The notes under the pieces are model-generated. The model was not told the DNA's origin and searched no databases. It worked only from the letters and a program-made list of their open reading frames with translations. The translations under genes and the position numbers were made by a program. Shown piece after piece: positions 8,591-16,760 of a DNA stretch of 64,000 bases. Within the stretch, counting starts at the first letter, position 1. The number at the start of each line of letters is the position of its first letter. Source of the stretch: Idiomarinaceae bacterium (GTDB taxonomy: Bacteria; Pseudomonadota; Gammaproteobacteria; Enterobacterales; Alteromonadaceae); NCBI GenBank assembly GCA_002685255.1, contig NYWU01000001.1, forward strand, positions 167,974 through 231,973. Reading direction: 5' to 3'.

Positions 8591-10336
8591 TTAAAGCACC
8601 AATTTACGAATATCACCTAATACTTGGCTCAAATACGCTGTGAAACGCGCCGCATCTGCACCATCGATCACGCGGTGATCGTAGGACAAACATAATGGCA
8701 ACATGAGTTTAGGTTCAAACTCTTTACCATTCCACTTCGGCTTCATCTCATTACGTGATACGCCTAGGATAGCCACTTCTGGTGCATTAACGATCGGTGT
8801 AAATGCAGTGCCACCGATACCGCCCAAACTTGAGATTGAGAAACACCCGCCTTGCATATCGGCTGCTTTCAACTTGCCATCACGCGCACGCGCACTGACA
8901 TCGACCAGCTCCTCTGACAGCTCGTAAATGCCTTTCTTATCGACATCACGGATCACGGGTACAACAAGACCGTTTGGCGTATCCACCGCAATACCGATGT
9001 GCACGTATTTCTTCATGATTAAGGCTTCACCCGACTCTGACAACGATGAGTTGAAATTCGGGAATTCACGCAATGCTTTCGCACAGGCCTTCATGATGAA
9101 TACCAGTGGCGTGATCTTAAAGCCCAGGTCTTGCTTCTTAGCGACTTCGTTTTCCGATTTCCGGAACCGCTCAAGTTCAGTGATATCCGCTTCATCAAAC
9201 TGCGTCACGTGTGGGATAGTCACCCAGTTACGATGCAGGTTAGGACCTGACTTGCGCTGAATGCGCGATAACTGAACTTCTTCCACTTCACCGAATTTGC
9301 TGAAGTCGACTTTAGGTCCATCAATTACTTGCAGACCACCACCGCCTTGAGACGTTTGTCCAGCGACTGCCTTCGGACGTGACAACTCATACTTCACGTA
9401 CTCTTGCACGTCTTCCTTGAGGATACGGCTCTTAGGTCCAGTCCCTTTGACTTGCGATAGGTCGACGCCGAATTCACGAGCAACACGACGCACGGCCGGT
9501 GAAGCATGAATCGGTGAACCATCTTTGCGCTCAGTCGGATGATCCGGCACAGGTGGCTGACGTTCACTGGTCGGCTTCGAGTTCGACTTAACCGACTCCT
9601 TGTCGTCGCTGTCCGATTTTGAAGATGCTTGTTCTGCCTTGTCTTCAGATTTCGACTCTGACTTAGAATCGTCTTTGGTTGCGCTCGAACCACCGCCACT
9701 GCGCGTGACTTTTAACTTCGCAATCTTAGAGCCTTGCGATACTTTATCGCCGACTTTGACCAGCATTTCTTCCACTTCGCCATCTTCTGGGCAAGGCACA
9801 TCCATGGTGGCTTTGTCAGTTTCTAAGGTAATCAAGCCATCTTCTTTTTCAACGGAATCACCTTTGTTGACTAAGATCTCGATAATTTCGACATCTTCTT
9901 CGTCGCCAATATCAGGGACTTCTACGTCAATGACTTCGCTCTCGCCACCACTGGCTGCTTCCTGCTGCTGGTCATCCTGTGCATCGTCATCGTCTTCCGA
10001 AGCGTCAGAAGATGAGCCGTCAGAAGAGGATTCTTCCGTAGTGTCTTCGGCTTTGTCATCATCGCTGTCGTCCGCTTCTTCATCGGCGCTGTCATCACTC
10101 GCCGCTTCGATGATAGCGAGGACGTCACCTTCTTTAATGGTGTCGCCTTCTTTTACTTTTAACTCGACGATTTTCCCGCCCTCAGAGGCGGGAATATCCA
10201 TAGAAGCTTTGTCACTCTCGACTGTGACAACACCATCTTCTTTCTCGATGGTGTCGCCTGCGCTGACGAGAATCTCAATGACTTCGACTTCTTCTCCGCC
10301 CACGTCGGGGACTTTGAGTTCAATCTTATCCGCCAT
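8591..10336 (-). CDS. aceF: dihydrolipoyllysine acetyltransferase (PDH E2)
   Basis: A 581-residue core subunit of pyruvate dehydrogenase that transfers acetyl groups from lipoamide to CoA. Two lipoyl domains carry the lipoylated Lys in ESDKASMDIP (about residue 43) and ETDKATMDVP (about 170); E. coli has three. A peripheral subunit-binding domain follows (ASPAVRRVAREFGVDLSQVK), then the catalytic domain with SYDHRVIDGADAARF. The linkers are unusual: the first is nearly all Asp/Glu/Ser and the second Ser/Lys/Asp/Glu, not Ala/Pro as in E. coli. AAGGAG precedes the ATG, 11 bp after aceE. Confidence 0.96.
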   Translation of the reverse strand: MADKIELKVPDVGGEEVEVIEILVSAGDTIEKEDGVVTVESDKASMDIPASEGGKIVELKVKEGDTIKEGDVLAIIEAASDDSADEEADDSDDDKAEDTTEESSSDGSSSDASEDDDDAQDDQQQEAASGGESEVIDVEVPDIGDEEDVEIIEILVNKGDSVEKEDGLITLETDKATMDVPCPEDGEVEEMLVKVGDKVSQGSKIAKLKVTRSGGGSSATKDDSKSESKSEDKAEQASSKSDSDDKESVKSNSKPTSERQPPVPDHPTERKDGSPIHASPAVRRVAREFGVDLSQVKGTGPKSRILKEDVQEYVKYELSRPKAVAGQTSQGGGGLQVIDGPKVDFSKFGEVEEVQLSRIQRKSGPNLHRNWVTIPHVTQFDEADITELERFRKSENEVAKKQDLGFKITPLVFIMKACAKALREFPNFNSSLSESGEALIMKKYVHIGIAVDTPNGLVVPVIRDVDKKGIYELSEELVDVSARARDGKLKAADMQGGCFSISSLGGIGGTAFTPIVNAPEVAILGVSRNEMKPKWNGKEFEPKLMLPLCLSYDHRVIDGADAARFTAYLSQVLGDIRKLVL

Positions 10337-10347
10337 ATCAATACTCC

Positions 10348-13020
10348 TTATGCGTTACGTGGGTTAAGTTTGTCGACGTCAATACCGTAGTCTTTGATCG
10401 CTTTGCTCAACACTTTTGCGTCAATGTCGCCGGCATCAACAAGCTCTTTAAGTGCAGCAACCACCACGTGGTTGGCGTCCACTTCAAAGTGCTTACGCAG
10501 ATTTGCACGGCTGTCCGAACGACCAAAGCCATCGGTACCCAAGACACGATACGAAGTCGGCACCCACTGACGCACTTGGTCAGCGTATAACTTCATGTAA
10601 TCCGTCGCTGCAACCGCGGGACCTTTTGCATCTTTCATTGCCTTAGTAATAAAGGCTTCTTTTGGCTCTTTATCGGCATTGAGCATGTTATGACGCTCAA
10701 CATCTAAACCATCACGCGCCAGCTCGTTGAACGAAGTTACACTGTACACGGTCGAGTTGATGTCAAAATCCTCAGCCAAGATGTCGGCTGCTTTACGCAC
10801 TTGCTCTAAGATTGTACCGCTACCTAACAACTGAACATCCGCTTTGGCTTTCTTCTTAGCTTTCACGTCGTCGAGCTTATAAATACCACGTAAGATGCCT
10901 TCTTCGACACCTTCTGGCATTTCTGGCTGATGATAGTTTTCGTTCATTACCGTCAAGTAATAGAACACGTTCTCTTGATCTTCATACATGCGCTTAAGAC
11001 CGTCATGAACGATCACTGCAATCTCATAACCGTAGGTTGGGTCATAAGTAATACAGTTAGGCACAGTACCGAACAAGATGTGGCTGTGTCCATCTTGGTG
11101 CTGCAAGCCTTCGCCATTCAGGGTTGTGCGACCGGCTGTACCACCAATCAAGAAACCGCGTGTCTGGCTGTCGCCAGCGGCCCACACGAGGTCACCCACG
11201 CGTTGGAAACCAAACATCGAGTAATAGATGTAGAACGGAATCATCGGCTCGTTGTTTAGCGAGTAACTTGTCCCTGCCGCTACCCACGACGCCATTGCGC
11301 CAAGCTCGTTGATACCTTCTTGAATAACCTGACCTTTCTTATCTTCACGATAATAGGCCACTTGATCAGCATCTTGCGGCGTATATTTTTGACCATGGTG
11401 CGCATAGATGCCGACTTGGCGGAACAAGCCTTCCATACCAAAGGTACGTGCTTCGTCAGGAATAATAGGTACGACACGCTTACCGATTTTCTTGTCTTTC
11501 AGTAACGCAGTCAGTACGCGGACGAACGCCATCGTTGATGAAATTTCGCGATCGCCGGAACCTTTCAGCACCGCGTCAAACGCTTTCAACGAAGGTAGTT
11601 CAAGCTCAACATCACTCTCGGCACGGCGAGTCGGCATGTAACCGCCCAATGCCTCGCGACGCTCGTTCATGTACTTCAGCTCTTCACTGTCTTCCTCGAA
11701 CTTATAGTAAGGCAGATCTTGTAGCTCTTCATCTTTGAACGGGATGTTAAAACGGTCACGTAGATGCTTGATGGCATCCATATCCATTTTCTTAACTTGG
11801 TGGGCGATGTTTTTACCTTCGCCTGCTGCACCCATGCCGTAACCTTTAACGGTTTTCGCCAAGATAACCTGTGGACGCCCTTTGGTGTTCACTGCTTTGT
11901 GGTAAGCCGAGTAAACTTTAACCGGATCGTGGCCACCGCGGTTCAAGCGCCAGATGTCTTCGTCTGATAAGTTAGCAACCATTTCCTCGGTTTCTGGATA
12001 TTTGCCGAAGAAATGTTCACGCGTATATGCGCCACCTTTTGCTTTAAAGTTCTGGTAGTCACCATCCACGGTTTCTTCCATCAACTCACGTAACTTACCT
12101 TCGGTATCGCGGTACAGTAATGGATCCCAATAGCGACCCCAGATCACCTTGATAACTTCCCAACCAGCACCGCGGAAAGTACCTTCCAGCTCTTGGATAA
12201 TTTTACCGTTACCACGCACCGGACCATCCAAGCGTTGCAAGTTACAGTTGATAACAAAGGTCAAGTTATCTAAGCCTTCGCGTGATGCCAGACTAATCGC
12301 ACCCAAGCTTTCTGGCTCATCGGTCTCGCCGTCGCCCATGAAGCAGTATACGCGTTGATTTGAACAGTCTTTAATGCCGCGGTCAGTCAAATACTTCAAG
12401 AAGCGGGCGAGGTAGATCGCCTGAATTGGACCCAAGCCCATTGATACCGTCGGGAACTGCCAGAAGTCAGGCATTAAGTTCGGGTGCGGATACGAAGGCA
12501 AGCCTTTACCGTCGACTTCTTGGCGGAAGTTATCCAGTTGTTCTTGGGTTAGGCGACCCTCGATAAATGCACGGCCGTAAATACCTGGCGATGCGTGACC
12601 TTGAATAAATAGGAAATCCCCCCCGTCACCGTCACTTGGCGCGCGGAAGAAGTGGTTAAAGCCAACATCATACAGCATCGCTGAAGACGCAAAGCTGGCA
12701 ATATGTCCACCCAGTTCTTCACCTTTTTGCGAGGCACGCAATACCATCATCGCGGCGTTCCAGCGAATCGCTGAACGAATACGTGCTTCCATGGTTTGGT
12801 TGCCCGGCATGGTCGGTTCCTGACTTGCCGGAATAGTGTTTAAGTAGGAAGTGGTTGGGCGATAAGGCAAATACGCACCGTTACGACGCGCTTTGTCAAT
12901 CAGTTGCTCCAACAAGAAATGCGCACGGTCGGGACCTTCGGCATCTAAAACGCCTTCGAGGGCGTCGAGCCACTCCTGCGTTTCTTGCTGGTCAACATCT
13001 TGTTTGTTTTCTTCACTCAT
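10348..13020 (-). CDS. aceE: pyruvate dehydrogenase E1 component
   Basis: An 890-residue homodimeric thiamine diphosphate enzyme that decarboxylates pyruvate and acetylates the lipoyl groups of AceF. The ThDP/Mg motif is GDGETDEPESLGAIS...NCNLQRLDGPVRGN. Length fits the E. coli-type single-chain E1 (887 residues). I chose the ATG at 13020 (MSEENKQDVDQQETQEW) rather than the one five codons upstream. It aligns with the E. coli start MSERFPNDVDPIETRDW, and AAAGGA lies just before it. It follows pdhR after 27 bp, so repressor and complex share a transcript. Confidence 0.97.
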   Translation of the reverse strand: MSEENKQDVDQQETQEWLDALEGVLDAEGPDRAHFLLEQLIDKARRNGAYLPYRPTTSYLNTIPASQEPTMPGNQTMEARIRSAIRWNAAMMVLRASQKGEELGGHIASFASSAMLYDVGFNHFFRAPSDGDGGDFLFIQGHASPGIYGRAFIEGRLTQEQLDNFRQEVDGKGLPSYPHPNLMPDFWQFPTVSMGLGPIQAIYLARFLKYLTDRGIKDCSNQRVYCFMGDGETDEPESLGAISLASREGLDNLTFVINCNLQRLDGPVRGNGKIIQELEGTFRGAGWEVIKVIWGRYWDPLLYRDTEGKLRELMEETVDGDYQNFKAKGGAYTREHFFGKYPETEEMVANLSDEDIWRLNRGGHDPVKVYSAYHKAVNTKGRPQVILAKTVKGYGMGAAGEGKNIAHQVKKMDMDAIKHLRDRFNIPFKDEELQDLPYYKFEEDSEELKYMNERREALGGYMPTRRAESDVELELPSLKAFDAVLKGSGDREISSTMAFVRVLTALLKDKKIGKRVVPIIPDEARTFGMEGLFRQVGIYAHHGQKYTPQDADQVAYYREDKKGQVIQEGINELGAMASWVAAGTSYSLNNEPMIPFYIYYSMFGFQRVGDLVWAAGDSQTRGFLIGGTAGRTTLNGEGLQHQDGHSHILFGTVPNCITYDPTYGYEIAVIVHDGLKRMYEDQENVFYYLTVMNENYHQPEMPEGVEEGILRGIYKLDDVKAKKKAKADVQLLGSGTILEQVRKAADILAEDFDINSTVYSVTSFNELARDGLDVERHNMLNADKEPKEAFITKAMKDAKGPAVAATDYMKLYADQVRQWVPTSYRVLGTDGFGRSDSRANLRKHFEVDANHVVVAALKELVDAGDIDAKVLSKAIKDYGIDVDKLNPRNA

Positions 13021-13047
13021 AGCTATTCCTTTCATTCAATGTTTCAA

Positions 13048-13806
13048 TCAGGAACGACGAAGCGAGCGCCGAATGCGAGATTGTTCTTTCGTCATCTCCA
13101 TCAATGCCTGTTCAATATAGGACAAATGTTGATGACACGCATCTCGTGCCTGCTCCGGTTGACCGTCGATAATTGCTTTGGCAATTTGCAAACGGTGTTG
13201 GTTTAACTGCTCCACTACCGAGGGATTGTTAGCCAACACCTCTAAGTTTTGCTTTATGTTTTCTGCAAGGAGCTCGCGCATGCCCTGCACCACATGCAAA
13301 AGCACCACGTTATGTGATGCTTCGGCAATGCGTAAATAGAAATTAACGAGCGACTGCACTTGCTCGTCGATAGCCCGCGTTTGTGAATCCATTATGCTAT
13401 TGATACTGAATTCAATACGATCTAGATCGGCTTTTGTACCTCGTAAAGCGGCATAAAACGACGAAATGCCCTCTAACGCGTGACGAAATTCAAGTAGGTC
13501 AAATTGTGACTCAGGGTGCTTTGCCAGCAATTCAAACAGCGGCGTTGTTACCGATTCATTCACGCTGTCGGTGACAAAGGTGCCCCCCCCGTGGCGACGT
13601 TCTAGCAGTCCTTTCGCTTCGAGCTTTTGAATCGCTTCCCGCAGCGATTGCCGCGAAACGCTGAACTGTTGCGCAAGCTCTCGCTCGGCGGGCAACTTTT
13701 GACCGGCTTCAAAACGGCCATCAACGATCATCGCCTCGATTTGTGAAACGATTTGATCGGAGATTTTCGCCACTTTTACACGTTCAAAAGGCAATGTGCT
13801 GTCCAC
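13048..13806 (-). CDS. pdhR: GntR/FadR-type pyruvate-sensing repressor PdhR
   Basis: A 252-residue transcription factor that in relatives represses the pdh operon and is released by pyruvate. The N-terminal winged helix is clear (GQKLPAERELAQQFSVSRQSLREAIQKLEAKGLLERRHGGGTFV), followed by an FCD ligand domain. The start is a GTG at 13806. Its Shine-Dalgarno sequence is poor, so a start a few codons downstream is possible. A perfect TTGGTC-T-GACCAA palindrome is 10 bp upstream, fitting autorepression. The RHGGG residues are encoded by an eight-G run (13583-13590 on the complement). Confidence 0.92.
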   Translation of the reverse strand: MDSTLPFERVKVAKISDQIVSQIEAMIVDGRFEAGQKLPAERELAQQFSVSRQSLREAIQKLEAKGLLERRHGGGTFVTDSVNESVTTPLFELLAKHPESQFDLLEFRHALEGISSFYAALRGTKADLDRIEFSINSIMDSQTRAIDEQVQSLVNFYLRIAEASHNVVLLHVVQGMRELLAENIKQNLEVLANNPSVVEQLNQHRLQIAKAIIDGQPEQARDACHQHLSYIEQALMEMTKEQSRIRRSLRRS

Positions 13807-13815
13807 CCTCGGTAA

Positions 13816-13830
13816 ATTGGTCTGACCAAA
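13816..13830. promoter_or_regulatory. PdhR operator 1
   Basis: Perfect inverted repeat TTGGTC-T-GACCAA at 13817-13829, the core of the PdhR consensus (AATTGGT-nnn-ACCAATT in E. coli). It lies just upstream of the pdhR start, where binding would block expression of pdhR-aceEF-lpd. Confidence 0.8.
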
Positions 13831-13878
13831 GTTGCCTGATATTCTAAATCATTCAGCGGTAAACCCCAAATTAATTTA

Positions 13879-13893
13879 GCTGGTCAGACCTTT
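13879..13893. promoter_or_regulatory. possible second, weaker PdhR site
   Basis: A GCTGGTCAGACCTTT stretch keeps the GGTC-nn-GACC core centred about 62 bp from operator 1 in the ampE-pdhR gap, with poorer flanks. It could be an auxiliary site, or a chance partial match. Confidence 0.45.
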
Positions 13894-13910
13894 GTTTACT
13901 GGCATTAAAG

Positions 13911-14747
13911 CTAAACGATGGTCCCTGTAAGGGTTAATACTGCGATGACGACAAACCAAAACAGGTGTTGTCGTTTCATCAGATTAAGCTGATGAGTGAC
14001 GGCATCGGATCGATCGTCCGGGTGATGTGACCGTCCTTCTGCTTTCTCGACCACATGATGTAATAGCTCGGGGTTGTCGTCTTGGGTGTTGGTAGCCATC
14101 GCCATGACGGCGGGCAGTGCATAGCTGAAGTGACCCACTAAGGCGGCCCCCAGCGCCGCAAAACGAGCCGGAATGAAGTTTAGCGCCCACAGTACTCGCT
14201 CGACCTGATCCCGTTCAACGTCGCCGAAGCTCTGTTGGGCTCTACCGCGATAGACACTTCGCAAACAGCCGTAAGCTAAAACACCCGCAACACCGAAGGT
14301 GACAAAGAAGAATATCGGTGCCAAAAAGTGTACAAAGTTAAGCCATACCACGGCGCGCTCGACCGGGGTGCCCTCCGGTAAATGCGCATAATGACGCAGT
14401 TGCTCAGCGGCCTCTTGATAACCTGCGCTATCTGCTCGCATCGCTGTTTTCAGTAGCTGTTTGTACGCGAGTCGTTCGGGCCCCGCATTCATCACCAGTA
14501 GCAATACAATGATGCCGCCAATGAACTGAACTAAACCACTATCCAGCCAGTGAAATAGAAGCCAAGCTAAGGCAGCGGGTAATAAAATTTGAAGCAGCAA
14601 CGTCCAAGCGGACGGCTCCCGGAAATAATTGACTTTAGCTTGGCTCCAATTCATCCAGCGCTGCATGTAAAAATCGATCGACCATACTGCAGGTAATGGA
14701 TAAAGTCGTTCGATACAAAGAGCAATGAGCAAAGCAATGAGTGTCAT
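13911..14747 (-). CDS. ampE: AmpE inner-membrane regulator homologue
   Basis: A 278-residue membrane protein, N-terminus MTLIALLIALCIERLYPLP, with four to five hydrophobic segments (for example ILLPAALAWLLFHWLDSG and FLAPIFFFVTFGVAGVLAYG) and a C-terminal helix HLFWFVVIAVLTLTGTIV. AmpE is linked genetically with AmpD to beta-lactamase induction and cell-wall recycling in enterobacteria; its biochemical role is unsettled. Its ATG overlaps the ampD stop (ATGA). Confidence 0.85.
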   Translation of the reverse strand: MTLIALLIALCIERLYPLPAVWSIDFYMQRWMNWSQAKVNYFREPSAWTLLLQILLPAALAWLLFHWLDSGLVQFIGGIIVLLLVMNAGPERLAYKQLLKTAMRADSAGYQEAAEQLRHYAHLPEGTPVERAVVWLNFVHFLAPIFFFVTFGVAGVLAYGCLRSVYRGRAQQSFGDVERDQVERVLWALNFIPARFAALGAALVGHFSYALPAVMAMATNTQDDNPELLHHVVEKAEGRSHHPDDRSDAVTHQLNLMKRQHLFWFVVIAVLTLTGTIV

Positions 14748-15352
14748 AGAGAGTCCTTGCGCGACAATGCGTTCAAATAAAGCGACCAGTCAAAACAGCG
14801 CCCGGGATCCGTCTTTCGGCCGGGCGCAATATCTTCATGGCCTGTGATTCTGTCTACTGTCAGTTTAGGGTAATAGTCTAATATTGTCTGGCTAACATCA
14901 ACCAAGCTCTGATACTGCCGTTCGCTATAGGGTGAATGATCGGTGCCTTCAAGCTCAATGCCGATGCTGAAGTCGTTACACCGTTCACGCCCGTTATAAC
15001 TGGACGCACCGGCATGCCAAGCGCGCTTATCAAAAGGCACGTATTGCTCGATGGTACCGTCGCGTCTAATTAGCAAATGACTCGATACACGTAAGCCCGT
15101 CAATGGTGCGAAATAATCGCCATCATGTTGGCTCACTCCCTGGGTAAACAGTTTTTCGATAAAGGGCGTTCCATAGCAGCCCTCGGGTAAGCTGATACAA
15201 TGGATAACTAATAGCGAAATGTCCTGTTCATCGGGCCGCTCATCGTAGTGCGGTGAAGCACAATGTTTTACGTCTCGAATCCAGTGATTTTTTATGATGT
15301 GTCTTTTCACAGGCTCAGCAAAACGGTAAAGTTTGTGCCCTAGTATCGTCAT
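14744..15352 (-). CDS. ampD: 1,6-anhydro-N-acetylmuramyl-L-alanine amidase
   Basis: A cytoplasmic zinc amidase that removes the peptide from anhydro-MurNAc during peptidoglycan recycling. The amidase_2 fold motifs are present: LLVIHCISLP (zinc His), KRAWHAGASSYNGRERCNDFSIGIELEG, and TGHEDIAPGRKTDPG. As given the protein is 202 residues, with about 20 extra N-terminal residues relative to E. coli AmpD. A GTG at 15310 (VKRHIIKNHW) is a credible alternative and would widen the very short 25-bp gap to divergent nadC. Confidence 0.9.
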   Translation of the reverse strand: MTILGHKLYRFAEPVKRHIIKNHWIRDVKHCASPHYDERPDEQDISLLVIHCISLPEGCYGTPFIEKLFTQGVSQHDGDYFAPLTGLRVSSHLLIRRDGTIEQYVPFDKRAWHAGASSYNGRERCNDFSIGIELEGTDHSPYSERQYQSLVDVSQTILDYYPKLTVDRITGHEDIAPGRKTDPGRCFDWSLYLNALSRKDSL

Positions 15353-15377
15353 TGTCAGTCAAAAGGTAAAGTATCCC

Positions 15378-16253
15378 ATGCAGCTCACCGAAGCCGAACG
15401 CCATGCTATTGCATCGCAAGTCACTCAAAGTTTAGAGGAAGATTTGTCAGCGGCGGATCCCACACTGGATATTACGGCACAGTTGATTCCGGCTCACCAT
15501 GTCAGCGAAGCGACTATCATCACCCGTGAAGATATGGTGGTTTGCGGCACTGCTTGGGTCGATGAGGTGTTTCGTCAGGTGGATGCCGATGTGGCTATTG
15601 AGTGGTGTGTCACTGACGGCGACAAGGTGCAAGCTAATACAACCTTGTGCCGCTTATCAGGCAACAGCCGCAGCTTACTCACCGGCGAACGTTGTGCTCT
15701 TAACTTTTTGCAAACACTATCAGCGACAGCGACACAAACCGCTTTTTATGTGAGTAAATTGGAAGGGTTCAGTACGCGTTTACTCGATACTCGCAAAACG
15801 ATTCCGGGTCTTCGTATGGCACAAAAATACGCGGTTCGCTGTGGCGGTGGTACTAACCATCGCATTGGCTTATTTGATGCCTATCTGATTAAGGAAAACC
15901 ATATCGCTGCGTGTGGTGGTATTGTTGCGGCCGTTGAGACAGCGCGTGAATTAAACCCAGGCAAGCCCGTCGAAGTCGAAGTTGAATCGTTGGCTGAGTT
16001 TGAACAAGCGCTTAATGCTGGCGCCGATATTGTCATGCTAGATAACTTTACTATTGGCGATATCGAAACGGCTGTCGCACAAAACAAAGCGGCGGGTTCA
16101 CCGCTCAAATTAGAAGTGTCTGGTAACATTACCGATGAAGCACTGCAAGCACTCGGTGCGACAGGCGTCGATTTTATCTCGAGCGGTGCCTTAACTAAAC
16201 ACGTTACAGCGATCGACTTATCGATGCGTATTGGGCAACCTCGCACAAACTAA
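15378..16253 (+). CDS. nadC: nicotinate-nucleotide pyrophosphorylase (carboxylating)
   Basis: A 291-residue quinolinate phosphoribosyltransferase that makes NAMN from quinolinate and PRPP in de novo NAD synthesis. Typical motifs: ERCALNFLQTLSATAT, DTRKTIPGLRMAQKYAVRCGGGTNHRIGL (shown in part) and DIVMLDNFT, EVSGNIT. The ATG at 15378 has AAAGGTAAAG before it and matches the usual length; the frame stays open 45 bp further up but without a better start. Divergent from ampD, the same arrangement as in E. coli. Confidence 0.96.
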   Translation: MQLTEAERHAIASQVTQSLEEDLSAADPTLDITAQLIPAHHVSEATIITREDMVVCGTAWVDEVFRQVDADVAIEWCVTDGDKVQANTTLCRLSGNSRSLLTGERCALNFLQTLSATATQTAFYVSKLEGFSTRLLDTRKTIPGLRMAQKYAVRCGGGTNHRIGLFDAYLIKENHIAACGGIVAAVETARELNPGKPVEVEVESLAEFEQALNAGADIVMLDNFTIGDIETAVAQNKAAGSPLKLEVSGNITDEALQALGATGVDFISSGALTKHVTAIDLSMRIGQPRTN

Positions 16254-16310
16254 TCTGTTTGCCAAACCGCGCGGACGAGACCATAGTTTTGGCTTTACGC
16301 AAAAGCCACT

Positions 16311-16760
16311 ATGAAAACGTACTCGTCCGCATTTAGCCTTATAGAATTGATGGTTGTTGTCGCCATCATTGCTATTCTCTCATCGCTCGCAGTGCCCGCC
16401 TATCAAAGGTATGTCCAGCAAGCACGTGTCACTGAAGCGCTAAACCATACCCAAAGTTTGCAGCTTGCCATGGCGCTGTGTTGGCAAACCGAGGGCGATA
16501 TGCGTCGCTGTTCACAACCCGGCCAACGGGGTGTGCCCGCTATCCCCGACCCTTTGCCAAACGCCTTGCAATCCCTTGAGGTCAGTTCGACAGGGGTGAT
16601 TCAACTGACATTAGCAGACGTCTTAGTTGATCAAAGTCCTTTACGTCTCAGTCTGTCTCCCGATACCACGGGCTTGGTCTTTAACTGGCGTTTAGGCTGC
16701 GCTGATTTTTCCTCGGGCCAACCTCTCGCGACGCGTTGTGTGGGAGAAGTGGCACAATGA
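16311..16760 (+). CDS. type IV major pilin-like prepilin
   Basis: A 149-residue class III-methylated prepilin with a 7-residue leader, then FSLIELMVVVAIIAILSSLAVPAYQRY and the key Glu at mature position 5. The residue before the cleavage site is Ala (SSA/FSLIEL) instead of the near-universal Gly. Two Cys pairs in the globular head (LCWQ...RRC and GCAD...TRC) could form disulfides. No in-frame start exists upstream because a stop is met at 16284-16286. No good Shine-Dalgarno precedes the ATG, and a 7-bp hairpin (16290-16296/16302-16308) lies directly before it. The position after nadC equals that of ppdD in E. coli and pilA elsewhere. Confidence 0.88.
   Translation: MKTYSSAFSLIELMVVVAIIAILSSLAVPAYQRYVQQARVTEALNHTQSLQLAMALCWQTEGDMRRCSQPGQRGVPAIPDPLPNALQSLEVSSTGVIQLTLADVLVDQSPLRLSLSPDTTGLVFNWRLGCADFSSGQPLATRCVGEVAQ

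Noticed and set aside
9600-10367. A 255-codon open frame on the plus strand, Ser-rich, opposite aceF.
   Set aside because: It mirrors the low-complexity Asp/Glu/Ser linkers and lipoyl domains of aceF; Ser-rich reading is what the antisense of GAA/GAT/TCT-type codons gives. No ribosome site or known family.
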